DNA of 64,000 bases from Orrella dioscoreae (GTDB lineage: Bacteria; Pseudomonadota; Gammaproteobacteria; Burkholderiales; Burkholderiaceae_B): positions 4,526,001 through 4,590,000 of the forward strand of contig NZ_LT907988.1 of NCBI RefSeq assembly GCF_900089455.2. Reading direction: 5' to 3'. The position numbers and the translations under genes were made by a program. This document shows positions 9,146 through 17,598 of this stretch, piece by piece. The notes beneath the pieces were generated by a model, which saw only the letters and a program-made list of their open reading frames with translations, was not told where the DNA came from and searched no databases. How positions within the stretch are numbered: the first letter of the stretch is position 1; every line of letters begins with the position of its first letter.

Positions 9146-9916
9146 TCAGGCACTCACCCGGGCCACCGCCACCCGCATCTGCTCCGCGATCTGCCGCTGG
9201 CGGCTGGCGGGGATGCGGTCGATCATCGTGCACGTGCTGATGGCCAGCACCGGATAACCCCGCTCATCCAGCACCGGCACGCCCACGCCCAGCGCGCCCG
9301 GCACCGCCGAATTCCCCACCACCGACCAGCCGCGGTCACGCGTGTTGTCCACCAGGCGATGCATCTGCGCGGCGGTCATGCCGCCGTAGGCGCGCAAGGC
9401 CTTGTCGTTCTGCGCGATCAGTTCGCTGGCCTCGTTCGGCGGCAAGGCTGCCAGCAGGGCCAGGCCCGCCGCGCCCACGCCCAGCGGCTGCCTGTGGCCG
9501 ATGGTGACCGACAGCACCTGCAGGGCATAGTTGCCCACCTCGCGGTGCAGGCACAGCGAATCGCTGCCCGCACGGCAGATCAGGAAGGCGGAGTCGCCGG
9601 TGATGTCGCTGATGTGCCGCAGCACCGGCTGCAGGCGCCTCACCGCATGCCCGTGCGCATCGGGCTGCGGCGCCCAGTCCATGGCGATGCCGAAGCGCTT
9701 CGTGCGCGGATCGCGCTGCGCATACCCCTCTTCGACCAGGACGTCCAGGTAGCGATACACCGTGGGCCGTTGCAGGCCCGTGGCGTGCGCGACCTCGACC
9801 ACGTGCAGGCCTTCCGGCCCGGCTTGGCGCAGGGCGCCCAGCACCTGCAGGCCGCGCCGCAGCGTGCGGGGCAGGCTGCCGGCGGTCTCGCCGGCGGACG
9901 GATCTCTTGTCGGCAT
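9146..9916 (-). CDS. IclR-family transcriptional regulator
   Basis: A 256-residue regulator. The N-terminal winged helix-turn-helix (about 14-75) includes LRRGLQVLGALRQAG and TGLQRPTVYRYLDVLVEEG. The C-terminal IclR effector domain (about 90-250) includes GVGAAGLALLAALP and GVGVPVLDERGYPVLAIS. The ATG has GGGAGA about 5 bases upstream. It is divergent from a Bug receptor operon. The intergenic region carries two near-identical palindromes (9942-9960 and 10015-10035) that are good candidates for its operators. Most IclR proteins sense an aromatic or organic acid, consistent with the neighbours. Confidence 0.93.
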   Translation of the reverse strand: MPTRDPSAGETAGSLPRTLRRGLQVLGALRQAGPEGLHVVEVAHATGLQRPTVYRYLDVLVEEGYAQRDPRTKRFGIAMDWAPQPDAHGHAVRRLQPVLRHISDITGDSAFLICRAGSDSLCLHREVGNYALQVLSVTIGHRQPLGVGAAGLALLAALPPNEASELIAQNDKALRAYGGMTAAQMHRLVDNTRDRGWSVVGNSAVPGALGVGVPVLDERGYPVLAISTCTMIDRIPASRQRQIAEQMRVAVARVSA

Positions 9917-9941
9917 GGCTGTCTCCCGGCTCTCCCGCCGC

Positions 9942-9960
9942 TTGTCCAAATGATGGACAA
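9942..9960. promoter_or_regulatory. Palindromic operator 1, TTGTCCA-N5-TGGACAA
   Basis: Perfect 7-base inverted repeat with spacer AATGA, 25 bases upstream of the IclR start codon. The same arms recur at 10015-10035. IclR proteins bind short palindromes of this size in their own divergent promoters, so this is a probable autoregulatory site. Confidence 0.7.
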
Positions 9961-10014
9961 CGGTGATTGGAGGCCTTGTCAGTGTTGTCCGATGATGTTC
10001 GCACAAGCAAAAAC

Positions 10015-10035
10015 TTTGTCCAAGCAATGGACAAA
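10015..10035. promoter_or_regulatory. Palindromic operator 2, TTTGTCCA-N5-TGGACAAA
   Basis: Perfect 8-base inverted repeat with spacer AGCAA, 16 bases before the Bug receptor ATG and just before its GGAGA ribosome-binding site. The centre is about 74 bases from operator 1, close to seven helical turns, so looping or cooperative binding is possible. Its position suggests repression of the catabolic operon. An unpaired half-site TTGTCC lies at 9985-9990. Confidence 0.7.
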
Positions 10036-10051
10036 TACAAGGAGACAAACC

Positions 10052-11044
10052 ATGAATGGACAGCCCCTGCGCCGGATGCGCATATTGGCCGCAGTCACCT
10101 GCCTTGCCCTGGCGCCCACCTGGGCGGCCCAGGCCGCCTATCCCGACCGGCCCATCACCTTCGTCGTGGGCTATGCCGCCGGCGGCGCCACCGACATCCT
10201 GGCCCGGCTCGTCGCCAAGGGCGTCAGCGAAGAGTTGCGCCAACCCGTGGTGGTGGAGAACCGCACCGGCGCCAACAGCAATATCGGCGCCGAGGTCGTG
10301 GCGCGCGCCCAGCCCGACGGCTACACGATCTACGTGGGCTCGATCGCCAACACGATCAACCGCACGCTCTACAGCAAGCTGAACTACGACCTGCGCGAGT
10401 TCGCGCCGGTGGCGCTGCTGGCCACGGTGCCGAACATCCTGGTGGTGAACCCGAAGGTGCCGGTCAAGACCGTGCAGGAATACATCGCGCACGCCAAGGC
10501 CAACCCGGGCAAGTTCAACTGCGCCTCGTCGGGCACGGGCTCGTCCATCAACATGTCCTGCGAACTCTTCAAGATGGAGACCAAGACCAACATCCTGCAC
10601 GTGCCCTATCGCGGCAGCGGCCCCGCCGTGGTCGACCTGCTGGGCGGACAGGTGGATTCGATGTTCGACAACCTGCCCTCTTCCATCGGCCACGTGCAGG
10701 CCGGCAAGCTGCGCGCGCTGGCCGTCACGGGCGCCAAGCGCGCGCCGCAGGCGCCCGACGTGCCGACCATGCTGGAAACCGGCATCCCCGAGCTGAAGGA
10801 CTTCAACGTGGTTTCTTGGTTCGGCCTGACCGCGCCGCCGGGCACGCCGCCCGAGGTGGTGAAGACGCTGCACGACGCCACGCTGCGCGCACTGAAGCGG
10901 CCCGAGATCGTGCAGGCCTATGAAAAGAACGGCTTCGACGCGCCCCCGCCACCCAATACGCCCCAGACCTTCGCCAAGTGGATCAATGACGAGACCGAGC
11001 GCTGGGGCGCCGTGGTCCGCGCCGCGGGCCTGAAGGCGGAATAA
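10052..11044 (+). CDS. Bug-family (tripartite tricarboxylate) periplasmic solute receptor
   Basis: A 330-residue receptor with a signal peptide (about 1-29, cut after AAQA) followed by YPDRPITFVVGYAAGGATDILARL, the standard Bug/TctC opening. VVVENRTGANSNIGAEVVARAQPDGYT and the later VPYRGSGPAVVDLLGGQVD are further family motifs. GGAGA precedes the ATG. These proteins bind carboxylates in the periplasm. No TctA or TctB membrane genes are nearby, so it must use a distant permease or act as a sensor. It heads an operon with a CoA ligase and a citryl-CoA-lyase-like protein, which makes a di- or tricarboxylate ligand attractive. Confidence 0.93.
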   Translation: MNGQPLRRMRILAAVTCLALAPTWAAQAAYPDRPITFVVGYAAGGATDILARLVAKGVSEELRQPVVVENRTGANSNIGAEVVARAQPDGYTIYVGSIANTINRTLYSKLNYDLREFAPVALLATVPNILVVNPKVPVKTVQEYIAHAKANPGKFNCASSGTGSSINMSCELFKMETKTNILHVPYRGSGPAVVDLLGGQVDSMFDNLPSSIGHVQAGKLRALAVTGAKRAPQAPDVPTMLETGIPELKDFNVVSWFGLTAPPGTPPEVVKTLHDATLRALKRPEIVQAYEKNGFDAPPPPNTPQTFAKWINDETERWGAVVRAAGLKAE

Positions 11045-11067
11045 GCCCTGCCGGCTGCACAGGAAGT

Positions 11068-11100
11068 CCGCCTGCCGCGCGCCACGTGCGCGGCAGGCGG
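11068..11100. other. Strong GC-rich hairpin after the Bug receptor gene
   Basis: Perfect 13-base inverted repeat (CCGCCTGCCGCGC / GCGCGGCAGGCGG) with a 7-base loop. There is no following T-run, so it is not a typical intrinsic terminator. It lies between the receptor and the CoA ligase. Such hairpins often protect the 3' end of abundant binding-protein mRNA and lower expression of downstream genes. Confidence 0.55.
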
Positions 11101-11151
11101 CAGCCGCCCCTCGATCCGCCCGGCCAAGCGCGGATTGCAACAGGAGTCACC

Positions 11152-12672
11152 GTGTTTCCCATCGATTTCTTCTACCGCGCCGCGCAGCGCCATCCGGCGC
11201 GCATCGCGCTGGACAGCCCGCGCGAGCAGGACACCTATACCTATGCACGGTTGCTGCATGACGTGCAGGCCCTGGCCCACGCCCTGCAGGCGCTGGACCC
11301 CACGCCACAGACGCGGGTGGGCATTTGCGCCGGCAACAGCGCCGCGCACATCCTGGGCCTGCTGGCGGTGCTGGCCGCCGGCAAGGTGTGGGTGCCGCTG
11401 AACGCGCGCAGCACGGCCAGCGAAATCGCGCGCATCATCGACACCACCGAGCCCAGCATCGTCATGGTGGACAGCCATGGCGGCCCGCTGGTGGCCGCGC
11501 CGCAAGCGCGACGCATCGTGCTGGACGATGCCGCCGTGCCGCTGTCGCTGGCCACCCTGGTGCAAGGCCACGCGGGCAAGACGCCGTTGCGGCATCCGTT
11601 GTCGCGCGACGACACCCAGGCCATCAAGTTCACCGGCGGCACCACCGGGCTGCCCAAGGGCGTGATGCAGCCCTATCGCGCCTGGAACACCGGCATCATC
11701 AACCAGATCCAGAGCTGGGGCCTGACCGAGGGCGACCGCTACGTCGTGGCCGCGCCGATCACGCACGGCACCAGCACCTATCTGCTGCCCGTGCTGGCGC
11801 AGGGCGGCGCCCACGTGCTGCTGGACGCGGTCAGTCCCGCGACCATCACCGAGGCTTTCCGCACACGCGGCGGCACGCTGAGCTTCATGCCGCCCACGCT
11901 CATCTACATGATCATGGCGCAGCAGGGTGTCTCGGGCGCCGACTTCCCCGCCCTGCGCAACCTGATCTATGGCGGCGCCCCCATGCCCATGGACAAGGTC
12001 GACCAGGTGCGCGCCTTCTTCGGCCCGGTGCTGGGCACGACCTATGGCCAGACCGAAGCCCCGCAGATCGTGACCGCCATGCGGCCCGCCGACTTCGAGG
12101 ACGCCGCCAACCGCGGCGCCGTGGGCCGCGTGACGTGGCTGTCGGACCTGGCCATCCTGTCGCCCGACGGCACGCCCCTGCCCGCCGGCGAGACCGGCGA
12201 AGTGGCCGTGGCCGGCGACCTGCTGATGACCGGCTATTGGCGCCTGCCCGAGAAAAGCGCCGAGACGCTGGTGGACGGCTGGCTGCGCACCGGCGACGTC
12301 GGCATGGTCGATGCACGCGGCTACCTGTACCTGAAGGACCGCCTGCGCGACGTGGTGATCACCGGCGGCTTCAACGTGTATCCCGTCGATGTCGAGAACG
12401 CCCTGTCGCGCCATCCCGCCGTCTATGAAAGCTGCGTCTTCGGCGTGCCCGACGACAAGTGGGGCGAGGCGGTGCATGCCGCCGTGCAGCTGCACCCAGG
12501 CGCCGCGACGACGCCGGAGGCGCTGATGGCGCACGTGCGCGAACTGCTGGGCCCCGTGCAGACGCCCAAACGCATCCACCTGGACACCGAACTGGTCCGC
12601 TCGCCGGTCGGCAAGGTCCTGAAGAACGCCGTGCGCGACGCGGCCCTGAAGCAGATGAAGGAGACGACATGA
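11152..12672 (+). CDS. AMP-dependent acyl-CoA synthetase/ligase
   Basis: A 506-residue adenylate-forming enzyme. Motifs are FTGGTTGLPKGV near residue 161 (phosphate-binding loop), TTYGQTEAP, the WLRTGDVG/LKDRLRDVVITGGFNVYP hinge and PVGKVLKN near the C-terminus, holding the catalytic lysine. The start is GTG with AGGAG five bases upstream; an ATG further upstream would run into the preceding hairpin region. It activates a carboxylic acid to its CoA thioester via acyl-AMP. Its stop overlaps the next start (ATGA), so translation is coupled to the citryl-CoA-lyase-like gene. The substrate is unknown. Confidence 0.92.
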   Translation: MFPIDFFYRAAQRHPARIALDSPREQDTYTYARLLHDVQALAHALQALDPTPQTRVGICAGNSAAHILGLLAVLAAGKVWVPLNARSTASEIARIIDTTEPSIVMVDSHGGPLVAAPQARRIVLDDAAVPLSLATLVQGHAGKTPLRHPLSRDDTQAIKFTGGTTGLPKGVMQPYRAWNTGIINQIQSWGLTEGDRYVVAAPITHGTSTYLLPVLAQGGAHVLLDAVSPATITEAFRTRGGTLSFMPPTLIYMIMAQQGVSGADFPALRNLIYGGAPMPMDKVDQVRAFFGPVLGTTYGQTEAPQIVTAMRPADFEDAANRGAVGRVTWLSDLAILSPDGTPLPAGETGEVAVAGDLLMTGYWRLPEKSAETLVDGWLRTGDVGMVDARGYLYLKDRLRDVVITGGFNVYPVDVENALSRHPAVYESCVFGVPDDKWGEAVHAAVQLHPGAATTPEALMAHVRELLGPVQTPKRIHLDTELVRSPVGKVLKNAVRDAALKQMKETT

Positions 12673-13469
12673 GCCAGCAAGCCCCCAAGAACGCCCCCAC
12701 CACCCGCCTGTGCGCGCACAGCCTGACCGGCATGCATTACCGCGACGCCGACCTGGTGGAAGACCTGCTGGGCAAGAAGACCTTCACCGAAGTGATGTTC
12801 GCGCAGATCATGGGACGCGAGGCCCGGCCCGTGGACCTGCGCATCGTCGACGCGGTGCTGATCACGCTGATGGAGCACGGCCTGACGCCCAGCGCCATCG
12901 CCACGCGCCTGATCTACATGAGCGCGCCCGAGAACCTGCAAGGCGCCGTGGCCTCGGGACTGATGGCGGTGGGCAGCCAGTTCGTCGGCACGATGGAGAA
13001 TTGCGCAGGCCTGCTGGCACGCATCATCGAGGCCAGCGACCCGGCAGCCGAAGCCCGCGCCATTGCGCAGGCCCACCGGGCCGAACGCCGCAGCCTGCCG
13101 GGTTTCGGCCATCACCTGCACAAGCCGGACGATCCCCGCTCCATCAAGCTGCTGGCCCTGGCCGATGCCGAGAAGGACCTGGCGGGCAAATGGACGGGCG
13201 CATTGCGCCTGTTCGGCCAGGCCATCGACGACACCTACGGCAAGCACATCACCATCAACGCCACGGGCGCCACGGCGGCGCTGCTGGGCGAGATCGGCGT
13301 TCCCACGCGGCTGATGCGCGGCTTCGCGGTGATCTCTCGGGCCGCGGGCCTGGTGTCGCACGTGGCCGAGGAACAGCAGGAACCCTCCGGCCGCTACATC
13401 TGGGAAACCATCGACCACGCCATCCCCTATGTGGGCGCCGGCAAGCCGGCCGCGCACGGCGAGGACTGA
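12669..13469 (+). CDS. Citryl-CoA lyase / citrate synthase-like protein
   Basis: A 266-residue protein of the citrate synthase superfamily, much shorter than true citrate synthase (about 430). Visible family elements are SLPGFGHHLHKPDDPRS (the citrate-synthase 'GFGH' active-site histidine loop, about 140-157) and ISRAAGLVSHVAEEQQEP near the C-terminus (catalytic region). Short standalone members are usually annotated citryl-CoA lyase and cleave a citryl-CoA-type thioester to acetyl-CoA and an oxo acid. It overlaps the CoA ligase stop by four bases. Ligase plus lyase form a plausible activate-and-cleave pair for an imported carboxylate; the precise substrate is inference. Confidence 0.85.
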   Translation: MSQQAPKNAPTTRLCAHSLTGMHYRDADLVEDLLGKKTFTEVMFAQIMGREARPVDLRIVDAVLITLMEHGLTPSAIATRLIYMSAPENLQGAVASGLMAVGSQFVGTMENCAGLLARIIEASDPAAEARAIAQAHRAERRSLPGFGHHLHKPDDPRSIKLLALADAEKDLAGKWTGALRLFGQAIDDTYGKHITINATGATAALLGEIGVPTRLMRGFAVISRAAGLVSHVAEEQQEPSGRYIWETIDHAIPYVGAGKPAAHGED

Positions 13470-13472
13470 GCC

Positions 13473-14198
13473 ATGCAGCCTCGTGTTCTCGTCACCGGCG
13501 CCAGCAGCGGCATCGGACTCGCGGTGGCCGAGCGGCTGGTTGCCGATGGCTATGCGGTCACCAGCTTCGACGTCCAGGCGCCCGCGCGCGACGTGGCGGG
13601 CGTGGCGCATGTGCAGGTGGACCTGCGCGATGCCGCGCAGACCCGCGAGGCCGTGGCCGAGCTGGTCCGCGCCGGCGAGGTGCTGCGCCTGGTCAACAAC
13701 GCCGGCATCGTCCAGCCCGCCTCCGTGGCGGACACCACCCCCGAATCCCTGCAGGCCGTGGCCGCGCTCAATGTGCAGGCGCCGCTGCTGCTCCTGCAGG
13801 GGCTGCTGCCCGACATGCAGGCGCGCGGCTTCGGACGCGTGGTGAACGTCTCCAGCCGTGCCGCGCTGGGCAAGCCCCTGCGCACGGCCTACGCGGCCAG
13901 CAAGGCGGGCCTGCTGGGCATGACGCGCAGCTGGGCGCTGGAGCTGGCCGCGCACGGCATCACGGTGAATGCCATCGGCCCGGGTCCCATCGCGACGGAG
14001 CTGTTCCAGCGCGTGAATCCGCCCGGCGCACCGCAGACGCAACGCATCCTGGACACGATTCCACTCGCTCGCATGGGCGAGCCGGCGGAGGTCGCCCACG
14101 CCATTGCCTCGTTGCTGGACGACCGTGCGGGCTTCATCACGGGACAGGTGCTGTACGTGTGCGGCGGAATGACGGTGGGATTGGGGAATGCGGCATGA
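13473..14198 (+). CDS. Short-chain dehydrogenase/reductase
   Basis: A 241-residue classical SDR: cofactor motif TGASSGIG near residues 8-15, NNAG near 76, and the catalytic tyrosine-lysine pair YAASKAG (about 142-148) after the serine in VSSRAA. It catalyses NAD(P)-linked oxidation or reduction of a hydroxyl or carbonyl. It is 3 bases downstream of the lyase and overlaps the next SDR start (ATGA), so it belongs to the same operon. The specific substrate is not readable. Confidence 0.9.
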   Translation: MQPRVLVTGASSGIGLAVAERLVADGYAVTSFDVQAPARDVAGVAHVQVDLRDAAQTREAVAELVRAGEVLRLVNNAGIVQPASVADTTPESLQAVAALNVQAPLLLLQGLLPDMQARGFGRVVNVSSRAALGKPLRTAYAASKAGLLGMTRSWALELAAHGITVNAIGPGPIATELFQRVNPPGAPQTQRILDTIPLARMGEPAEVAHAIASLLDDRAGFITGQVLYVCGGMTVGLGNAA

Positions 14199-15022
14199 GT
14201 GACACGACAGGCATGGCAAGCACCGGCCGCCTGGCCGGCAAGGTGGTGATAGTGGCGGGCGCGGGCGCCAGCGCGGCGGGCTGGAGCATCGGCAAGGCGA
14301 GCTGCGTAACGCTGGCCCGCCAGGGCGCGCGGATCGTGGCGCTGGATTTCCAGGCCGACGCCGCCGCGGATGCGGTCCGCGCGGTGGAAGAGGCTGGCGG
14401 CGAGGCGTGGGCCGTGCAGGCCGACGTGGCGGACGCGGATGCAATGCAGGCGGCCATCGAGGCGGCGGAGGCCCGTTTCGGGCGCATCGACGCGCTGCAG
14501 GCCAACGCCGGCATCGGCAAGGTGGGCGGCCCGGAAGACATCGACCTGGCCGACTGGCGGCGCATCCAGGCGGTGAACGTGGAAAGCCTGCTGATCGCGA
14601 GCCGGCTGCTGGCGCCGCGCTTTCGCGCGCAGGGCGGCGGCAGCATCGTGGCGGTGTCGTCGATCGCGGGCATCCGCTACACCGGCTATCCGCACCTGGC
14701 CTACAGCGTGACGAAGGCGGCGGTGATCCACTTCGCGCGCATGCTGGCGCAGCAGTACGCGGCCGACGGCATCCGCGTGAACACGGTGATCCCGGGGCTG
14801 ATCGATACGCCGCGCGTGCAGGCGAACGTGGCGAAGATGTATGCCAGGGAGGGGGACCTGGCCGCGGCGAAGGCGGCTCGGGATAAGCAGGTGCCGCTGG
14901 GGCGCATGGGGACGCCTTGGGAGGTGGCCAACGCGGTGGCGTTCCTGGCCAGCGACGAGGCGTCGTACATTACCGGGACCGAGTTGGTGGTGGATGGGGG
15001 ACTGACCGGAAAATATGCCTAG
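14195..15022 (+). CDS. Short-chain dehydrogenase/reductase with extended glycine motif
   Basis: A 275-residue SDR. The catalytic YSVTKAA and the C-terminal DEASYITGTELVVDGG are classical. The dinucleotide-binding loop reads VAGAGASAAGWSIGKAS, which is longer than the usual TGxxxGIG and resembles a subgroup of SDRs with a 'GAG...GWGIGKA' loop. NAD(H) or NADP(H) choice cannot be told. It is last in the IclR-flanked operon, with its start overlapping the preceding stop. A product-modifying dehydrogenase is likely. Confidence 0.88.
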   Translation: MSDTTGMASTGRLAGKVVIVAGAGASAAGWSIGKASCVTLARQGARIVALDFQADAAADAVRAVEEAGGEAWAVQADVADADAMQAAIEAAEARFGRIDALQANAGIGKVGGPEDIDLADWRRIQAVNVESLLIASRLLAPRFRAQGGGSIVAVSSIAGIRYTGYPHLAYSVTKAAVIHFARMLAQQYAADGIRVNTVIPGLIDTPRVQANVAKMYAREGDLAAAKAARDKQVPLGRMGTPWEVANAVAFLASDEASYITGTELVVDGGLTGKYA

Positions 15023-15033
15023 GCGTGACGGCC

Positions 15034-15432
15034 TCAGAAGTCGCAGTGCACCGACTGCGCCGGCATCACGCCATAAAAGCCGGCGAACACCTTCAGGGCC
15101 TCGCGGGTCAATGCCCGACAGGGGCCGTCGTCGAACGGCCGGTGGTCGGCGGCGGTAATCGAGAATTTTGAGTAGGTATACGCCTGTCCGCCTCCGGCTG
15201 CGGGCCGGATGGTTTCCACCACGCGGACGTAGTACAGCACGTCGTACAGGCCGAACAGGAAATACAGGCGGGTGTTGTCGTCGCGGTCGCGGCCCGCGTA
15301 GATCAGGAAGGCGTGGGCGTCCTGGTTGGCGGTCCACATGGACAGGTCCAGGGCCTGGTGCCACAGCGGGCTCTTGTGGCCCGCCAGCTTGGCCTTGTAC
15401 AAAGCCGGCACTTCCTCGTTGACGAAACCCAT
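15034..15432 (-). CDS. Conserved-looking hypothetical protein
   Basis: A 132-residue protein I do not recognise. The ATG at 15432 has GGGGAG six bases upstream, so it is preferred over an earlier start that adds 15 poorly conserved-looking residues. It is rich in aromatic residues (LYFLFGLYDVLYYVRVVETI) without a signal peptide or clear membrane span. It has two cysteines (DGPC and the C-terminal HCDF). Codon pattern and ribosome-binding site support a real gene. It is convergent with the SDR operon; a role cannot be inferred from neighbours. Confidence 0.65.
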   Translation of the reverse strand: MGFVNEEVPALYKAKLAGHKSPLWHQALDLSMWTANQDAHAFLIYAGRDRDDNTRLYFLFGLYDVLYYVRVVETIRPAAGGGQAYTYSKFSITAADHRPFDDGPCRALTREALKVFAGFYGVMPAQSVHCDF

Positions 15433-15529
15433 CTGCTTCTCCCCGGTCGCGGCTGTCCGTGGCGGGCAGCGGCACACATTATGCCGATACTTGCCCGTTC
15501 ATGGCGACGTATCGCGGGAAGATGGGTGA

Positions 15530-16492
15530 CTATTCCGAGACGCCCGCCTGCCTGGCCGCCGCCGCCTCGACCTGGGCCTGGATCGCCTTCGCGGCCACCA
15601 CGCCATCGGCCAGGGCCGTCACCACGCAGGGATGCATGCGCTGGGCGGCCTCGCCGATCGCATAGACCCCCGGCAGGCTGGCTTCGGCGGTGGCGGGATC
15701 GGTGCGGATGAAGCCGCGGGCGTCACGCGCCAGCGCCAGGCCGTCGGCGAAATCGGCCTGCGGCGCCCAGCCGTGGAAGACCAGGATGAGGTCGTAGGCC
15801 TGGCCATTCACCGTGCGCCCCGCGGGGTCGACCGTGTAGTCGCCGATACGCACGTCGCGCGCGTCGGCCCGCGCCACCCATTGGCGTTGCGCCCGCACGC
15901 TGCGGGCATACAGGTGTACCGTGCGAGCGCCCTGCGCGCGCACGTAGTCGTAGTTCTCGAAACCGTTGTCGCCGCCGCCCAGCACGGCCACCGACAGGCC
16001 CTGGTAGTCCTGGGCGACGATGTGGCCGCCCGGCCCGACCAACACGCCAGGCGAAGGCTGGAGCGGCCGGTCATCCAGGCCCCGGGCGCGCACGCCGGTG
16101 GCGATGACCAGGCGCGGCGCGCGCAACGTCCAGGCGCCTTGCGGGCCATCGCCTTCCAGCAGCAGGCCGGCGGGAGCGGGACGGGCCGTGCGCACGCGCT
16201 GGCCCAGCCTGGGCACGACCCCGGCCTGCGCCAGGCTGCGGGCGATGTTGTCCGCCACCTGGGCGCCCGTGACGTCGGGCAGCACGGCGATCCAGTTGTC
16301 GGGATGGGGGTTGTCGCGCTCGAGGCCGCCGGGCGCGTTGCCAGCCTCGAGCAACAGCGGCGTGAGGCCCAGGCGCGCCAGCCAGAGCGCACACGAGGCG
16401 CCTGCCGGGCCGGCGCCCACGATCACGGCATCAACCCCGGCATCGCCCCCGGGCCCGCGCCCGCCTTGCACTGCCTCGCTGTGCTGCAACAT
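15530..16492 (-). CDS. FAD/NAD(P)-dependent oxidoreductase (thioredoxin-reductase-like fold)
   Basis: A 320-residue flavoprotein. The FAD-binding motif VIVGAGPAGAS comes near the N-terminus, a second dinucleotide motif VAVLGGGDNGFENY lies mid-chain, and a C-terminal LPGVYAIGEAAQRMHP motif binds FAD. The layout is that of thioredoxin reductase-like enzymes, but there is no CxxC redox pair. This makes it closer to ferredoxin/flavodoxin-NADP reductase type 2 or a related reductase. The ATG at 16492 is chosen; a TTG 48 bases earlier is possible. It is divergent from folB. Confidence 0.8.
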   Translation of the reverse strand: MLQHSEAVQGGRGPGGDAGVDAVIVGAGPAGASCALWLARLGLTPLLLEAGNAPGGLERDNPHPDNWIAVLPDVTGAQVADNIARSLAQAGVVPRLGQRVRTARPAPAGLLLEGDGPQGAWTLRAPRLVIATGVRARGLDDRPLQPSPGVLVGPGGHIVAQDYQGLSVAVLGGGDNGFENYDYVRAQGARTVHLYARSVRAQRQWVARADARDVRIGDYTVDPAGRTVNGQAYDLILVFHGWAPQADFADGLALARDARGFIRTDPATAEASLPGVYAIGEAAQRMHPCVVTALADGVVAAKAIQAQVEAAAARQAGVSE

Positions 16493-16580
16493 GTGACCGA
16501 TATCCCCGATTTCCTCAATGACTGGATTGTAGACAGGCAAGCAGGACTACAATTCCCGGCACTTCATTCCGGCTTTTCCC

Positions 16581-16940
16581 ATGTCCACTCGTCGCATTTT
16601 CTTTTCCCGGCTGGCGCTCGACGCCCGCATCGGCATCCTCGAACACGAACGGCGCGCGATGCAGCCGCTGCACGTCGATGCCGAGATCGACCTGAGCATC
16701 CCCGGCCCGGTCGACGACCACGACATCCACAGCGTGCTGGACTACCGGCACCTGCGCGAGGCCATCGTGCAGGAATGCACCCAGGCCCACGTGAACCTCA
16801 TCGAGACCCTGTGCGAGCAGGTGGCGGCCCGCCTGCTCGCAGACTTCGCGGACATCCAGGCAGTGCGACTGCGCATCAGCAAGCCGATGGCTTTCTCGGA
16901 TTGCGCGGCGGTCGGCGTGGAGGTCCATATCTGCCGCTAG
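16581..16940 (+). CDS. folB: Dihydroneopterin aldolase FolB
   Basis: A 119-residue protein of the FolB/FolX T-fold. The opening IFFSRLALDARIGILEHERRAMQPLHVDAEID is the diagnostic 'D-x-x-I-G-x-x-x-x-E' region, and LIETLCEQVAARLL carries the conserved Glu-Thr-Leu; the C-terminal half has RISKP. It converts dihydroneopterin to 6-hydroxymethyl-dihydropterin in folate synthesis. It has no folate neighbours here. FolX (an epimerase) is the main alternative. Confidence 0.88.
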   Translation: MSTRRIFFSRLALDARIGILEHERRAMQPLHVDAEIDLSIPGPVDDHDIHSVLDYRHLREAIVQECTQAHVNLIETLCEQVAARLLADFADIQAVRLRISKPMAFSDCAAVGVEVHICR

Positions 16941-17006
16941 CGGGCACGATGCGCGCGCGGCGCCGACCGGCCACAGAGTCCGGCGGAAAACGACGGGAGA
17001 CACCCC

Positions 17007-17564
17007 ATGCGCGACCCGCAACTCGCGCTGCTTGCCTTCAAGGAGTCCCCTGCCCCGCAGGTGGTCTGCAGCGCGCGCCGTATCTCAGAGTGCAACCACG
17101 CCTTCGCCCATCTCTTCGGCTACACGCGCGAAGAACTGGTGGGCGAGTCCATCCTGAAGCTCTATCCGTCGCTCTCGGATTACCACGAGATCGGCGAGCG
17201 CTGCCTGGCGCACCTCGAGCGCAATTGCTACTACGAGGATGAGCGCTTCATGCAGCACCGCAGCCGCGAGATCTTCTGGGCACGGGCGCGCGGCATCACG
17301 CTCACGGTGCACAACCCCTTCGACCTGATGATCTGGAGCTTCGAGCGGATCGCCGACACGCCGCTGAAGACGGCCCACCTCACCCGCCGCGAACGGGAGA
17401 TCTCCAGCTATGTGGTGAACGGCCTGAGCTGCAAGGAAATCGCCGCGCGGCTGAACATCTCGCATCGCACGGTGGAGGTGCACCGCGGGCGCATCATGCG
17501 CAAGCTGGAAGCCAAGAACACCGCGGAACTCGTCTCGCGCATCGTCATGGTCCAGCACGGCTGA
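17007..17564 (+). CDS. PAS domain-LuxR helix-turn-helix regulator
   Basis: A 185-residue single-polypeptide regulator. The N-terminal PAS domain (about 8-110) has CNHAFAHLFGYTREELVGESILKLYPS. The C-terminal LuxR-type helix-turn-helix (about 122-182) has LTRREREISSYVVNGLSCKEIAARLNISHRTVEVHRGRI, split here into family motifs LTRREREI and NISHRTVEVHR. There is no receiver domain, so it should respond to a ligand or redox signal through PAS rather than to phosphorylation. It is convergent with the thiolase/TRAP operon and ends at a hairpin. Confidence 0.88.
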   Translation: MRDPQLALLAFKESPAPQVVCSARRISECNHAFAHLFGYTREELVGESILKLYPSLSDYHEIGERCLAHLERNCYYEDERFMQHRSREIFWARARGITLTVHNPFDLMIWSFERIADTPLKTAHLTRREREISSYVVNGLSCKEIAARLNISHRTVEVHRGRIMRKLEAKNTAELVSRIVMVQHG

Positions 17565-17568
17565 GCGT

Positions 17569-17590
17569 GGCGGGGCATGCCAGCCCCGCC
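17569..17590 (+). terminator. Probable intrinsic terminator after the PAS-LuxR gene
   Basis: Perfect 8-base stem GGCGGGGC/GCCCCGCC with a 6-base loop, 4 bases after the LuxR stop codon and followed by CTTTCG... wait-free short T-run (TTT). The T-tract is short, so efficiency is uncertain. It separates two convergent genes. Confidence 0.5.
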
Positions 17591-17598
17591 TTTCGCTC

